Positions 8,712 to 18,183 are shown, counted from the first letter of the stretch. The stretch: 45,410 nt of DNA from JBBCJR01 sp037190805 (GCA_037190805.1 JBBCJR010000029.1:1-45410); one strand, 5' to 3'. Notes: generated by a model from the letters alone, not told the origin. Made by a program: numbers and translations.

Positions 8712-9884
8712 TTAGCGCAGCTGTTCGACGATGGACTTGAACAGGTCATCCAATCCCCGCTTAGCGGTGTAGCTGGTGAACACCACGACCGTGCGCGTCG
8801 CTCGATCGACCATCACCTGCTGGCCGCCCATGCCCCTGGCAGCGAAGCCGTCCAGGCCCTGAGGCACCCCCCACCAGAAATAGTAATAATTGTTGTCACC
8901 TATGGTCGGACGAGTTGATTCCTCAACCCAGGCCTGAGGCACGACCTGCCGGCCGTTGGCCTTGCCACCGTCCAGCATCATCTGGCCCAGGCGGCCATAG
9001 TCGCGCAATGTTGCGATGAACCCCGCCCCGTACCATTCATGCTGCCGACCGCGCGGACCCTGCATAATCCAGTACCCAGGCGCTTCCATCCCCACCGGGC
9101 CCCAGAGCGTTTCCGCCATGAACTGCGCGATCGGCTTGCCAGTGGCCTTGGCGATCACCTTGCCCACCAGTTCGGTGTCAAGCGTAGAATAATTGAATGT
9201 GGATCCGGGCTCGGCGACCTTTGTCAAGCTCTTGACGCTATCTTCGTAATAGGCCGTCTCTGCATTGGTGGAGGTATCACGGGTGTTATCATAGCTTTCG
9301 CCGCCTTCCCTCCACGAGTTTCCCGCCCGCATGGTCAACAGGTTACGCAGCGTCACGCCGTCATAGACGGTGCCCCGCAGTTCCGGCAGATACTGGGTCA
9401 CCGGGGTATCGACGCTGCCGATATGCCCCTCAGCCTGAGCGATCCCGAACAGCACCGAAGTCCATGACTTCGCCATCGAGAAGCCGGCATAGCGGCTGGC
9501 TTCGTGCCCGCCATTGCGATGCAATTCCTTGACGATCTTGCCGTCCTTCAGAACCAGAACAGCATTGACGCGCAGATCCTGCATGGCGTCGACAAGCGTG
9601 GTCTGCTTGTCGCCGATCTTCACGGGCGCATCGTCACCAAGGGTGAGCGACGACTTCGGCAAGTCCCAAACCTGGGACCCTGCCGGCACCTTGGCGGTAT
9701 CGAACAACTCATCGAGATGCCGATAGGTAAGCAGGTTGACGGAAAGGTTGGACCTCTGCCGCCGCGCCTCCACAAGAGCCGGATCCAGCGTCTGCGCGGA
9801 TGCCGTCGCTGTTACGACGACGCCGACACCGCAAGCCGCGATAGTCGCCCAAGAAATCAGACGAGGTATAATTTGTGCAGGCAT
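8712..9884 (-). CDS. Secreted serine hydrolase, beta-lactamase/class C PBP fold (cassette 2)
   Basis: A 390-residue paralogue of the gene at 1426-2679. The frame can open at a TTG (9890), but the ATG at 9884 sits at a proper distance from AAGGGA and is preferred. A signal peptide ends at about residue 32 (TATASAQT). Numbered from that ATG, the catalytic SxxK is SMAK (Ser136/Lys139) and the YST motif has Tyr232. The C-terminal glycine motif reads GMGGQ. The conserved N-terminal block (LLTYRHLDELFDTAKV) matches TFHNMDEIFDTRVV in the first paralogue. It lies 26 bases behind the TBDR at 9911-12826, so the pair is surely co-transcribed. Expected role: periplasmic cleavage of the receptor's cargo or a derivative of it. 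Confidence 0.85.
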   Translation of the reverse strand: MPAQIIPRLISWATIAACGVGVVVTATASAQTLDPALVEARRQRSNLSVNLLTYRHLDELFDTAKVPAGSQVWDLPKSSLTLGDDAPVKIGDKQTTLVDAMQDLRVNAVLVLKDGKIVKELHRNGGHEASRYAGFSMAKSWTSVLFGIAQAEGHIGSVDTPVTQYLPELRGTVYDGVTLRNLLTMRAGNSWREGGESYDNTRDTSTNAETAYYEDSVKSLTKVAEPGSTFNYSTLDTELVGKVIAKATGKPIAQFMAETLWGPVGMEAPGYWIMQGPRGRQHEWYGAGFIATLRDYGRLGQMMLDGGKANGRQVVPQAWVEESTRPTIGDNNYYYFWWGVPQGLDGFAARGMGGQQVMVDRATRTVVVFTSYTAKRGLDDLFKSIVEQLR

Positions 9885-9910
9885 TTGCAATTCCCTTCAA
9901 AGAGCCGAAA

Positions 9911-12826
9911 CTAGAACTGAAAGCGGAGTCCGCCCCTGAATGTCCGGCCGATATAGTCGTAGGGATTGCCACCGCTGTTCAACGCGGCAATCGTCAACAC
10001 TGGCGCTTCTGCATTGAACAGATTGTTCACGACCCCGAAGATCTGAAGCTTGGCGCCCCCAACCTCAAAGTCATAGGCCGCGTTTAAGGAGAAATACGGG
10101 ACCGACTTGAAGCGATTCACGTTTATGCTGTTCGGCAGGGCGGGATCATAACCCTTTTCGTCCGGCCCAATGAAGTCAGGTGAGAAACGGACGGCGGAGA
10201 ACAGCCGCACATTAAGACCTGTAGTGAAGCCACCGAGCCCGTAGGTGGCGTTGATGGTCCCTGTCCATTTCGGCGTGCCGCCCCCCTGCACATACCCTGC
10301 GAAGTCACGCACCACCGCATTGGGTCCAGGCACGTCGACACGCTCCATCTTGCGCGTCCAGTTGCCCATGCCCCGAAGGTTCAACCGACCGGGCAGGCCC
10401 ATGCTCTCCAGCGGCACACGATAGGTGATCTCGAAATCGATACCGCTGGTGTGCTGCTGGTCCTGGTTGAATGGAGAAGTGTTGATGTTCAGAATTCCGA
10501 AATCTGAATCGTCGAACTGGATCGCTTCACAATAATCCTGCCGGCCATCGAAGCAGCGCTGGAGCACTTGCGACGCGCCAACCGTGGCGATCACACCGTT
10601 GATCTTAATGTCATAATAGTCGACCGATGCCCTGAACCCGGACAAAAACCCACCCGGCTGAAGCACGATGCCGGCCGTGAAGGTGTCGGCGATTTCCGGC
10701 TTCAGGTTTGGATTGCCTCGACTAGTCTGGGGGATACGACCGAGCTCATTGTTGAATGGATTGAGTTCCATATTGGCCCCGACCAGGGTGCCGCCGAACG
10801 AGAACAGGTCCGAGAGACCCGGCGCCCGGATGTCGCGCGACCGCGTCGCGCGCAGGCGGATGGCGTCAACCGGTTCGTAGGTGGCACCGACCTTCCAGGT
10901 CGTGACCCAGCCGCTGGTCTTGTAATGGGTGCGACGGGCCGCAGCGTTCAAATCCAGTGACTTGGCCAGCGTCTGATCTCGCAGCAGCGGCACGCCGAGC
11001 TCGACATAGCCTTCGACAACCTCATTGGCCCCTTTCCAGGGTTTGTTGTTGCCGTTGGTGTAGATGCCCATTTCCTGCAGACGGTCGACCCTCTGGTCGA
11101 GCGACTCCTCACGATATTCAATACCCGTGGCCAAGGCCACGGACCCCGCCGGCAACGCCAGAAGCTCACCCGACACATTGGCGGCGGCCACCGTCTGCTT
11201 GATGTTCAGCTTGGTGATCTGCTCGCCCGAGACATAGGCGATCGATTCAGGCGAAGCATTGCCGATGCCGAACGGATTGAAGGGCGCGCAGCCCGGCAGC
11301 ACATAGTCGGGGTTGACGATCGCTGACAGCCGTCCGGGGGCAAAGTTCGGGTTGGTCGCGAGCGGGCCGCAGACCGGCACCCCGTCGGGGCCCATGACCG
11401 CATATTGCGCCGCCTTCAGGTTCGATTCACGTGTATGATACATGCTGTGGGTGCCACGGGTCTGGCCATATTGCAGATAGGTATCCCACGCCCAGCTGTC
11501 GGAAAGATCGCCCTTGAACCCGCCTGCGAAGCGGTAAGTATTGAACGCATTGCGCGTCGCAGTGCCACCCCATTCGGTATCGACGCGGCCGATGTCGATC
11601 TGGGCCAGCCCCAGCCGGTCCATCTCGTCGGCAATCGTCGACGGCAGATAGGGGTTATTCCTGAGAATGGTAACGGTGGGCTGGGTGTGGAAGCTCGAGA
11701 AACCGTCAATCTTCGTATGTGCGTAGGTAGCCTCGAAGAATGCTTGTATCGCCGGGGTCAATTCATAATTGACCAGTCCCATGGCTGTCGCGCGCTGGTT
11801 CGGCGTCTTCAGGCCCCAGTTCGACAGCGGATTGGCGCCATAATTGGAGGTCACCCCCTGCATCAGGTTGCCATAGACAGTGCCGCGCTCGAACGCGAAC
11901 GGGTTGCCCGCTGCATCAAAAGCGGTCCAGTTCAGTGCAGTCGAGGTCGTGCCGTTAGCCCGCCGCGCACCGGTGATCACGCTGCCTTTGGTCATGGCGG
12001 AAAATTCGATCATATCCAGAAAGCCGCGTGACGGCGTTCCGGCCGGACGATTTGCGCCGGTGAAGGGGATGGGCGTCGCTGTATTGCCGGGCTCAGACCT
12101 CAGCCAGGGACGCTCATAAATGGTGCCCACACCCTTGTTGTCGTTATAGTCGACGCCAATGACGATATGTCCGCGATCCGAGGCGAACGAGCGGCCCGCG
12201 GACAGAGTGGCACCCATTTCTTTGTTGTCGCCATATTGCGATATACCGCCCTGAACGGTGCCGCTGATCCCCTCCATTCGGTCCTTCAGAATGAAGTTGA
12301 CCACACCCGCCACGGCGTCCGAGCCATAGGCGGCGGATGCGCCGCCCGTGACCACCTCGACCCGTTCGATCAGACCAGCCGGGATCACCTGCGTATTCAT
12401 CGTGCCGCCCGCATTGGTGCTGACGAAACGACGTCCGTTGACCAGCGCCAGCGTACGCGATGCCCCCAAACCACGAAGATCGGAAGTCGCCTGCCCCGCC
12501 CCGGCGCTGGTCAGCAAACGCTGAACCTGTTCAGGCCCGCTGCTTGCCCGGAAAGCAGGCATCTCGTTCAAGACTTCATAGATGGCGCCAGGCGCTCGTT
12601 GCTGGATCTGCTCGGCACCGAGAACGCTGACGGGCGTCGGAGCCTGAAAGCCGGTCTGGATGCGCGAACCCGTGACCACGAGCGTGTCGGTTGCTTCGTT
12701 CCCAGCGGCAAGCCCGTCAGACGGACTAACCAAGGGCGCTTCGGCTTGCTGAGCGTGAGCCTCCACGGCCACAGCGGCTAGGGCGGTGGTGGAAAGCAGC
12801 AATGCTGCTGCCTTGGGATCTAACAT
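9911..12826 (-). CDS. TonB-dependent receptor without STN domain (cassette 2)
   Basis: A 971-residue outer-membrane receptor. Residues 1-25 form a signal peptide (ending EAHAQQ). The plug follows almost directly (TLVVTGSRIQTGF, YEVLNEMPAFRAS, GGASAAYGSDAVAGVVNF), then a barrel ending TFRGGLRFQF. It closely resembles the TBDR at 2754-5816 in plug and barrel motifs but lacks the roughly 80-residue STN domain. It therefore has no visible link to a FecR regulator, and none is adjacent. The ATG at 12826 has GGGGGAAG upstream. A possible TTGACA promoter overlapped by a TGACAT dyad lies at 12874-12902, so control by a classical repressor is likely. Confidence 0.92.
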   Translation of the reverse strand: MLDPKAAALLLSTTALAAVAVEAHAQQAEAPLVSPSDGLAAGNEATDTLVVTGSRIQTGFQAPTPVSVLGAEQIQQRAPGAIYEVLNEMPAFRASSGPEQVQRLLTSAGAGQATSDLRGLGASRTLALVNGRRFVSTNAGGTMNTQVIPAGLIERVEVVTGGASAAYGSDAVAGVVNFILKDRMEGISGTVQGGISQYGDNKEMGATLSAGRSFASDRGHIVIGVDYNDNKGVGTIYERPWLRSEPGNTATPIPFTGANRPAGTPSRGFLDMIEFSAMTKGSVITGARRANGTTSTALNWTAFDAAGNPFAFERGTVYGNLMQGVTSNYGANPLSNWGLKTPNQRATAMGLVNYELTPAIQAFFEATYAHTKIDGFSSFHTQPTVTILRNNPYLPSTIADEMDRLGLAQIDIGRVDTEWGGTATRNAFNTYRFAGGFKGDLSDSWAWDTYLQYGQTRGTHSMYHTRESNLKAAQYAVMGPDGVPVCGPLATNPNFAPGRLSAIVNPDYVLPGCAPFNPFGIGNASPESIAYVSGEQITKLNIKQTVAAANVSGELLALPAGSVALATGIEYREESLDQRVDRLQEMGIYTNGNNKPWKGANEVVEGYVELGVPLLRDQTLAKSLDLNAAARRTHYKTSGWVTTWKVGATYEPVDAIRLRATRSRDIRAPGLSDLFSFGGTLVGANMELNPFNNELGRIPQTSRGNPNLKPEIADTFTAGIVLQPGGFLSGFRASVDYYDIKINGVIATVGASQVLQRCFDGRQDYCEAIQFDDSDFGILNINTSPFNQDQQHTSGIDFEITYRVPLESMGLPGRLNLRGMGNWTRKMERVDVPGPNAVVRDFAGYVQGGGTPKWTGTINATYGLGGFTTGLNVRLFSAVRFSPDFIGPDEKGYDPALPNSINVNRFKSVPYFSLNAAYDFEVGGAKLQIFGVVNNLFNAEAPVLTIAALNSGGNPYDYIGRTFRGGLRFQF

Positions 12827-12873
12827 GGTCCGCTTCCCCCTTCAAAACTTACGATCGTTTCAAGATGAGGCGG

Positions 12874-12902
12874 ATAGTGCTTTGACATTTTTAATATGTC
12901 AA
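12874..12902 (-). promoter_or_regulatory. Candidate promoter with overlapping TGACAT dyad upstream of the cassette 2 TBDR
   Basis: On the minus strand, TTGACA (12902-12897) is followed after 17 bases by CACTAT (12879-12874), a plausible -35/-10 pair 48 bases from the TBDR start. The -35 is embedded in an inverted repeat, TGACAT-N7-ATGTCA (12883-12901), and another TGACAT lies at 12908-12913. A repressor binding the dyad would block the promoter. The regulator is not evident in the window. Confidence 0.45.
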
Positions 12903-13099
12903 TAAGCTGACATTTTCGATTTTAGATTATCAGCATAAGCGCTCGCTATTGAGAGACTTACGACGCGCACGCCCTCCGATCTCGAGGCACTTGTTCAGAA
13001 GCAAACGCCAGATGCGTCTCCCAGCGAGCCGCCGCACGCTGCTTGAAATTTCGGGTTCATTGACTTTTGGTCAGCCGCTGATTGCGGCTACGCCCTACT

Positions 13100-14632
13100 T
13101 TACACGGGGAAAAAGGTTTCGCCGGTCACCGCATGACGCCGAATGAGCGGTGCTGCGCGGTAGCGTCCATCGGGACTGGCGGTGTTGAGCGCCGCCATGA
13201 TCTTCGCGATCCAAGCTGAGCCCACTTGATCCGCCCAGGCCAGGGGACCGACCGGATAGTTGGCGCCCTTCATCATCGCCCGATCGATATCCGCAGCCGA
13301 CGCCAGCCCTTGGCCCAAACCGTCCGCGGCTTCATTGGCCAGCATCGCCACCGTCCTTGCCACCAGCAGGCCGGGCACATCCGCGACCAGCGAAACTGTC
13401 TTGCCGATCGCCTGAAAGGCCCCGCACAGCACCGCGACATCCGCTGACGCCATGTTCGCGGAAGGCGCGAGCGCAAGCCGAGGCGCGAGCGCAAAATCCA
13501 GCGCCAGATCAAAGGTCGCGGTTGGACGGCCCGATCGCGCCGAATGCTCCACCGCGGTACGGCCATCGGTCAAAACAGCCGCGACATCGCCGATATGAAT
13601 TGCACCGGGACCAGCCTCCCGCGTCACGGCAATGCCCGCGCTGTCAAACAGGGCGACTAGGGCATTGGCAGGACCGAGATCACCGGTGATGACGACAGCG
13701 TCGGGGCGCGGCCCCTCCGGAGCATAGTCCGGATCGGGACGTGGGACATGGACACCATAGACATAGAAGCCAGCGCCCGACTTACGGCCAAGCCGGCCCG
13801 CTTCGATCAACTGCTTCTGAAGCAGGGAAGGGCGGTAACGCGGATCCTGAAAGAACGCCTCATAGACGGAGGTGGTGACGGCAAAATTGACGTCGTGCCC
13901 GATCAGATCCATCAATTCGAACGGCCCCATCGGAAAGCCGCCGCAATCCCGCATGATGGCATCAAGTGTCGCCGGCGTCGCCGCCCTTTCCGTCGCGACC
14001 CGCAATGCTTCGGCATAGAATGGGCGCGCCACCCGGTTGACAATGAAGCCGGGTGACGACGTGCAACGAACCGGGTCCTTACCCCATGTCCGCGCCGTCG
14101 CTTCGATGCAATCGGTCACGTCCGGATCGGTCTCAGCGCCAGACACCACCTCTACCAGCCGCATCACCGAGGCAGGATTGAAGAAATGCATGCCGACGAA
14201 CCGCTGTGGCCGGCTGAGCCTCGCAGCCAGGGCGGCGATGCTCAGCGATGAGGTGTTAGTGGCGATGATCGCTTGAGGATCGAGTAGCGCCTCGAGATTT
14301 GCGAAAAGACCGGCCTTTATCTCTGGATTCTCGACGATCGCCTCTACCACCAGCCCCGCATTGGCTATGTCCGACAAATGGCCCGCCGGGCGGATCCGAT
14401 TGATTGTCTCCCGCGCTCTATCGCCGTCCAGCTGGCCGCGATCGACGCGCCGCTTCAGGACGATGGCCAGGCGCTCCAGCGCAGCATGCGGCGCTTGGGA
14501 ATTCGCATCGTAAAGATGGACAACATGCCCGCCCAGGGCAGCGACAAGGGCGATCTCCGCACCCATGGATCCTGCGCCGACCACACCGATTTCAACGTTA
14601 CGGTCCAAAGCAAGAGCAGAGGTAGCCATCAT
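13100..14632 (-). CDS. 3-hydroxyacyl-CoA dehydrogenase (PaaH-like, double C-terminal domain)
   Basis: A 510-residue NAD-dependent dehydrogenase that oxidises an (S)-3-hydroxyacyl-CoA to the 3-oxoacyl-CoA. The Rossmann fingerprint GVVGAGSMGAEIA is at residues 15-27. The catalytic His lies in FVGMHFFNPASVMRLVEVV. The first C-terminal domain begins SPGFIVNRVARPFYAEALR, and a second related domain starts near residue 400 (PGLLVARTVAMLANEAAD). This two-domain, about 510-residue form is typical of PaaH/PaaC 3-hydroxyadipyl-CoA dehydrogenases rather than the 280-residue Hbd type. Two ATGs in tandem (14632 and 14629) are equally possible. It is the last gene of the minus-strand group from 18126, 20 bases after the CMD-family gene. 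Confidence 0.88.
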   Translation of the reverse strand: MMATSALALDRNVEIGVVGAGSMGAEIALVAALGGHVVHLYDANSQAPHAALERLAIVLKRRVDRGQLDGDRARETINRIRPAGHLSDIANAGLVVEAIVENPEIKAGLFANLEALLDPQAIIATNTSSLSIAALAARLSRPQRFVGMHFFNPASVMRLVEVVSGAETDPDVTDCIEATARTWGKDPVRCTSSPGFIVNRVARPFYAEALRVATERAATPATLDAIMRDCGGFPMGPFELMDLIGHDVNFAVTTSVYEAFFQDPRYRPSLLQKQLIEAGRLGRKSGAGFYVYGVHVPRPDPDYAPEGPRPDAVVITGDLGPANALVALFDSAGIAVTREAGPGAIHIGDVAAVLTDGRTAVEHSARSGRPTATFDLALDFALAPRLALAPSANMASADVAVLCGAFQAIGKTVSLVADVPGLLVARTVAMLANEAADGLGQGLASAADIDRAMMKGANYPVGPLAWADQVGSAWIAKIMAALNTASPDGRYRAAPLIRRHAVTGETFFPV

Positions 14633-14652
14633 GATCCATCCAAAGGCCGGAA

Positions 14653-15315
14653 CTAACGGTCAGCCGCCCGGCCTTGCGGAGCAGCAACCAGGATTGCCTC
14701 GGGCAAACGGTGGCCGCCCGAAGAATGAGACAGAGAAGGCATTTCCAGCCCCTGGCCGGGCGGTGTCGGAATCCGGTGCGCATTCAACGTCAAGGCCACC
14801 ATCGAATAATAGCCGATCAGTGCCGTCAGCTCGACCATCCAGACTTCGCCGAAATGGGCATAGAGTTCATCGTAGATGATATCCGCTACTTCCCCCAGAT
14901 CGAGCAGCTGCCGGGCGTACTCATAGATCAGCATCGACTCCCGGTCGTCGAACACGGGGGGCTGGGCATGACCAATAGCATTGATGATCGCGAGGCTGAC
15001 CCCGGCCGTGCGAGCAATCTCGGAATGGATGAACCACTCGGTGCGGCTGTTCCAGTGACGGGCGACTACAATGATGGCCAGCTCGCTCTGCTGGGGCGAG
15101 AGCGACGTCCGATACCGCAGCTGCTCGCCCAGCCGTTGCCACCGTTCCGCCAGCTCCGGCGAATGCAGCGCAGCACGCAGTGGCCCTACCAACGCGCCCC
15201 GCGGTCCTGATACGACGGCGTCGTAAACGCTCCGCTGTGCCGGTGTCAGCCCTTCGGAATCGAATAGCGGGATTCGCGGAGCCAATTCATCGGGTCCAGA
15301 TGTGTCGATAGTCAT
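14653..15315 (-). CDS. Carboxymuconolactone decarboxylase (CMD)-family protein
   Basis: A 220-residue all-helical protein of the CMD/AhpD-like superfamily. The core helix is ELAIIVVARHWNSRTEWFIHSEIARTAG, shown in part as SRTEWFIHSEIARTAG. It has the conserved E-W-x-x-H pattern but none of the CxxC cysteines of AhpD-type peroxidase partners, so a thiol role is unlikely. The start codon overlaps the CoA-transferase stop (ATGA at 15312-15315), with GGGAG upstream. Its place between a CoA-transferase and a hydroxyacyl-CoA dehydrogenase suggests a step on a cyclic or lactone intermediate, but the reaction is not known. Confidence 0.8.
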   Translation of the reverse strand: MTIDTSGPDELAPRIPLFDSEGLTPAQRSVYDAVVSGPRGALVGPLRAALHSPELAERWQRLGEQLRYRTSLSPQQSELAIIVVARHWNSRTEWFIHSEIARTAGVSLAIINAIGHAQPPVFDDRESMLIYEYARQLLDLGEVADIIYDELYAHFGEVWMVELTALIGYYSMVALTLNAHRIPTPPGQGLEMPSLSHSSGGHRLPEAILVAAPQGRAADR

Positions 15316-16529
15316 GCGACGTCGCGCTCCCGAATAAGCTTTATCGCTGGGTCCGAAAATCCCAGCTCCCGCAGGATTTCGTCAGTATGCTGGCCGAGCA
15401 GCGGCGGCGCGCGGTCGAAATGCAGCGCGGCCGCCTGGAATCGCATCGGGCTGACCACCTGCGGCACGCTGCCCGCTCTGGGATGCGGCAACTGCCTGAG
15501 AAGGCCACGCTCTACGACCTGCGGATCTTCGAACAGCTGGGGAATCGTGTTCATCGCGCCGCACGGCACTCCAGCCGCTTCCAGCTGTGCCACCCAATGG
15601 TTCTTGCCCTCTGCCGAAAGCGCGTCGCGGATGATCGTCGACAGTTCGGGCAGGTTGCGCACCCGATCGGCGTTGAGTGCGAACTTCGGATCTCCGGCCA
15701 GTTCCGGGTGCCCGATGATATGGCTGAACTTCGCGAATTGCCTGTCATTGCCGACCGCAAGGACGACATACCCGTCCCGACAGCGATACACGTCCTGCGG
15801 CTGGATATTGGGATGACTGTTGCCCGTCCGCTTCGGCTCGCGCCCCGAAACCAGATAGTTCATCGCCTGGTTGGCGAGGAAGGCAGTCTGCACGTCGAGC
15901 ATGGCGATATCGATAACGTCGCCTTCCCCGGTCTGCTCGCGCCGCGCAAGCGCGGCCAGCACCGCGACCGTCGCATACATGCCGGTCATGATATCGACGA
16001 TCGGCACGCCCACCTTCTGAGGGCCGCCACCGGGACGCTCATCACGCTCGCCGGTGACGCTCATCAGTCCGCCCATCGCCTGGATCATGAAATCATAGGC
16101 AGCCTGCTCCCGGCGCGGCCCGGTCTGCCCGAAGCCGGTGATCGAGGCATAGATCAGCCGCGGATTGACCGCCTTGAGGTCCTCATACGCCAAGCCGTAG
16201 CGCGCCAGCGCGCCGACCTTGTAATTTTCCACTACGATGTCGGCCGTCGCCGCCAAGGCTCGAACCACGTCGCACCCCTCGGGCTTGCTGATGTCGAGGG
16301 TGATCGAACGCTTGCCACGATTGACCGACAGAAAATAGCCGGCATCGACAGGTTCATCAGCCTCGTCGTGCAGGAAGGGCGGCCCCCAGCCACGAGTGTC
16401 GTCCCCCGCTCCCGGCCGTTCGACCTTGATAACGTCCGCGCCGAGATCGGCCAGAATCTGAGTCGCCCACGGCCCCGCCATGATCCGGCTGAGGTCGAGC
16501 ACTCTGACATGCGACAGTGGTCCCGCCAT
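15312..16529 (-). CDS. CaiB/BaiF family (type III) CoA-transferase
   Basis: A 405-residue family III acyl-CoA transferase, which moves CoA between carboxylic acids and so can activate a substrate without ATP. The N-terminal domain has the family pattern VRVLDLSRIMAGPWATQILADLGADVIKVERP (shown in part, LDLSRIMAGPW). The likely catalytic Asp is Asp179 in GVPIVDIMTGMY, equivalent to Asp169 of formyl-CoA transferase. The C-terminus has PLLGQHTDEILRELG. The frame is open further upstream to 16790 but the ATG at 16529 begins the conserved domain and lies 5 bases after the thiolase stop. It may supply the CoA-thioester entry step of this cluster, since no CoA ligase is seen nearby. Confidence 0.9.
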   Translation of the reverse strand: MAGPLSHVRVLDLSRIMAGPWATQILADLGADVIKVERPGAGDDTRGWGPPFLHDEADEPVDAGYFLSVNRGKRSITLDISKPEGCDVVRALAATADIVVENYKVGALARYGLAYEDLKAVNPRLIYASITGFGQTGPRREQAAYDFMIQAMGGLMSVTGERDERPGGGPQKVGVPIVDIMTGMYATVAVLAALARREQTGEGDVIDIAMLDVQTAFLANQAMNYLVSGREPKRTGNSHPNIQPQDVYRCRDGYVVLAVGNDRQFAKFSHIIGHPELAGDPKFALNADRVRNLPELSTIIRDALSAEGKNHWVAQLEAAGVPCGAMNTIPQLFEDPQVVERGLLRQLPHPRAGSVPQVVSPMRFQAAALHFDRAPPLLGQHTDEILRELGFSDPAIKLIRERDVA

Positions 16530-16534
16530 CTGCG

Positions 16535-17677
16535 TCAGGCCTGGAGGATGGTGACGGCGCAGTTGCCGCCGGCGCCTAGAACATGGGCCAGACCAACCTT
16601 GGCGCCGGCGACTTGCCGCTGACCCGACTGGCCACGCAATTGCGAGACGATTTCGACCACCTGCCCGAGATGCGAGGCGCCGACCGGTTCGCCCTTGCTG
16701 ATCAGGCCACCGCTCATGTTGACCGGGTGGGCACCACCGATTTCGGTGACCCCTTCGTCGATCAGCCGGCCGCCCTCGCCAAGCGGACACAGGCCAAGCT
16801 CTTCGTAAATCTCGATCTCGCAGAAGGCGTCAGTATCCTGAACCTCGAAACAATCGATGTCCTCAGGCCCCAGGCCCGCCTGCTCATAGGCAAGCCGCGC
16901 CGTGACCTCAGTCGGCCCGTCATTCTGGGCCGTCACACTCATGCTGTCCGCCGGACAGCGGAAATCAGCGGAATAGCGGGCAATGCTGTGCGCAACCCCG
17001 GCGATACGGATCCCGGGAGCGCCGAGTTCGCGCAACTTCCGTTCCGACACGACGACGACCGCAGCCGCGCCATCGTTGGGCGCGCAAATTTCCAGCCGAC
17101 GGATCGGATCGCACACCAGCGGCGAACCAAGAATTTCCTCTAGGCTGAACTCCTTGCGGTACATCGCATTGGGATTGTGCACGCTATTGCGATGATTCTT
17201 GTAGGCGACCTTGGCAATCTGCTCGTCGGTCGTCCCGAAATCATGCATGTGGCGCCTCGCCCGCATCGACCAATAGGCGGGGTTCAGCGACATGCCCAGC
17301 GCGATCTGCCAGGGGCTGTAGATCATCGACGGATCCATGAAACCGCGCGGCATCTTTTCGACACCGCAAACCAGCGCGATGTCGACCTCCCCGGACCGGA
17401 TCGCCAGCACCGCCTGACGAAGAGCAGCCCCGCCACTGGCGCAGGCGGCCTCGATGTCGACGATAGGAATGTCGGTGCTGCCCAGCCGACGAAGGATGCG
17501 AGCGCCTGACGTGGCGGGTAGATACATGCGGGAAAGATAGGCAGCCTGAACGTCACGCCAAGCAATGCCGGCATCCCGCAAGGCAGCCCCTGCGGCTTCG
17601 GCACCGATGCTCTCATAGCTTTTGTCAAAGCGTCCAAACGGATGGATGCCCGCGCCAATGATGTAAACCTGCGACAT
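16535..17677 (-). CDS. Thiolase family protein, SCPx/lipid-transfer type
   Basis: A 380-residue thiolase-fold protein. The acylated cysteine is Cys79 in IEAACASGGAAL, His336 lies in GASHLGQVVEI, and a further Cys373 lies in GAGGNCAVTIL. The short length and sequence style match the SCP2/SCPx-like thiolases found in steroid and aromatic side-chain degradation clusters, which need a DUF35 partner. The gene for such a partner ends 11 bases upstream. An in-frame TTG at 17692 would overlap that gene; the ATG at 17677 follows GAGG and is preferred. Expected reaction: thiolytic or retro-aldol-like cleavage of a 3-oxo(hydroxy)acyl-CoA. Confidence 0.88.
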   Translation of the reverse strand: MSQVYIIGAGIHPFGRFDKSYESIGAEAAGAALRDAGIAWRDVQAAYLSRMYLPATSGARILRRLGSTDIPIVDIEAACASGGAALRQAVLAIRSGEVDIALVCGVEKMPRGFMDPSMIYSPWQIALGMSLNPAYWSMRARRHMHDFGTTDEQIAKVAYKNHRNSVHNPNAMYRKEFSLEEILGSPLVCDPIRRLEICAPNDGAAAVVVVSERKLRELGAPGIRIAGVAHSIARYSADFRCPADSMSVTAQNDGPTEVTARLAYEQAGLGPEDIDCFEVQDTDAFCEIEIYEELGLCPLGEGGRLIDEGVTEIGGAHPVNMSGGLISKGEPVGASHLGQVVEIVSQLRGQSGQRQVAGAKVGLAHVLGAGGNCAVTILQA

Positions 17678-17688
17678 TCTGGAAAACC

Positions 17689-18126
17689 TCAAAGGGGCCG
17701 GAAGGTGAAGGCAATGATCTCAGCTCCCGCCTCGTCGGTGCCGAGGACGAAGGGGTGCAGCTCAAGCGGCATGCCGATTTCCAGCCGATCCAGTTCCACA
17801 TCCACCCGCGAGAGCACGCGCAAACCATCGGTCAGTTCGACCAGCCCCATCCCGAACGGCTGAAAAGGTTCGGGACCTCGGTAATTCCCCGGCGGCCGAT
17901 GCCGCACCACGGTATAGGTCCACAAGATTCCGGTGCGCGTAAGTGGGCGCGTCGATACGTCGTCGCTGCCGCAATTTGGGCAGCACTCACTTGCGCCGAA
18001 CGACGTTTCCCCACACGCGCAGCACTTGGCGCCGATCAACGCAATCTGCCCCAGATCGCCCAGCCCGGGCGTGAACAGGCCCTCGCGAATTGGCTTCCTG
18101 GCCACGTCTGAACTCGACACGCGCAC
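17689..18126 (-). CDS. DUF35 / OB-fold zinc-ribbon acyl-CoA partner protein
   Basis: A 145-residue protein with an N-terminal rubredoxin-like zinc ribbon (CCAC and CPNC, separated by 11 residues) and a C-terminal OB-fold (residues about 65-145, GILWTYTVVRHRPPG, QPFGMGLVELTDGLRVL). Proteins of this type form complexes with SCPx-like thiolases and are usually needed for their activity. The gene lies directly before such a thiolase. The start is GTG at 18126 with GAGGGG upstream. It is the first gene of the minus-strand group ending at 13100 and is divergent from the GntR gene across a 71-base gap. Confidence 0.88.
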   Translation of the reverse strand: MRVSSSDVARKPIREGLFTPGLGDLGQIALIGAKCCACGETSFGASECCPNCGSDDVSTRPLTRTGILWTYTVVRHRPPGNYRGPEPFQPFGMGLVELTDGLRVLSRVDVELDRLEIGMPLELHPFVLGTDEAGAEIIAFTFRPL

Positions 18127-18161
18127 CCCCTCGATTTGCTTTAAGATAGTTCAAAAGCTCT

Positions 18162-18183
18162 ATAGGACATATTTCTATCCTTT
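18162..18183. promoter_or_regulatory. Candidate GntR operator between the CoA cluster and gntR
   Basis: In the 71-base divergent gap, ATAGG is separated by 12 bases from CCTTT, an imperfect inverted repeat. A similar 22-base element (ATAGG-N12-CCTAT) lies at 21196-21217 upstream of the MFS/enoyl-CoA hydratase pair. The two agree at 16 of 22 positions, including ATAGG and TATCCT at the same spacing. The location suggests control of both divergent genes by the adjacent GntR regulator. Confidence 0.5.

Noticed and set aside
15387..16622. A 411-residue open frame on the plus strand
   Set aside because: It is antisense to the CaiB/BaiF CoA-transferase and its composition is that of a shadow frame in G+C-rich DNA.
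16530..16790. N-terminal extension of the CoA-transferase by 87 residues
   Set aside because: The extra part overlaps the thiolase gene and is Arg-rich with no family match. The conserved protein begins at the ATG at 16529.
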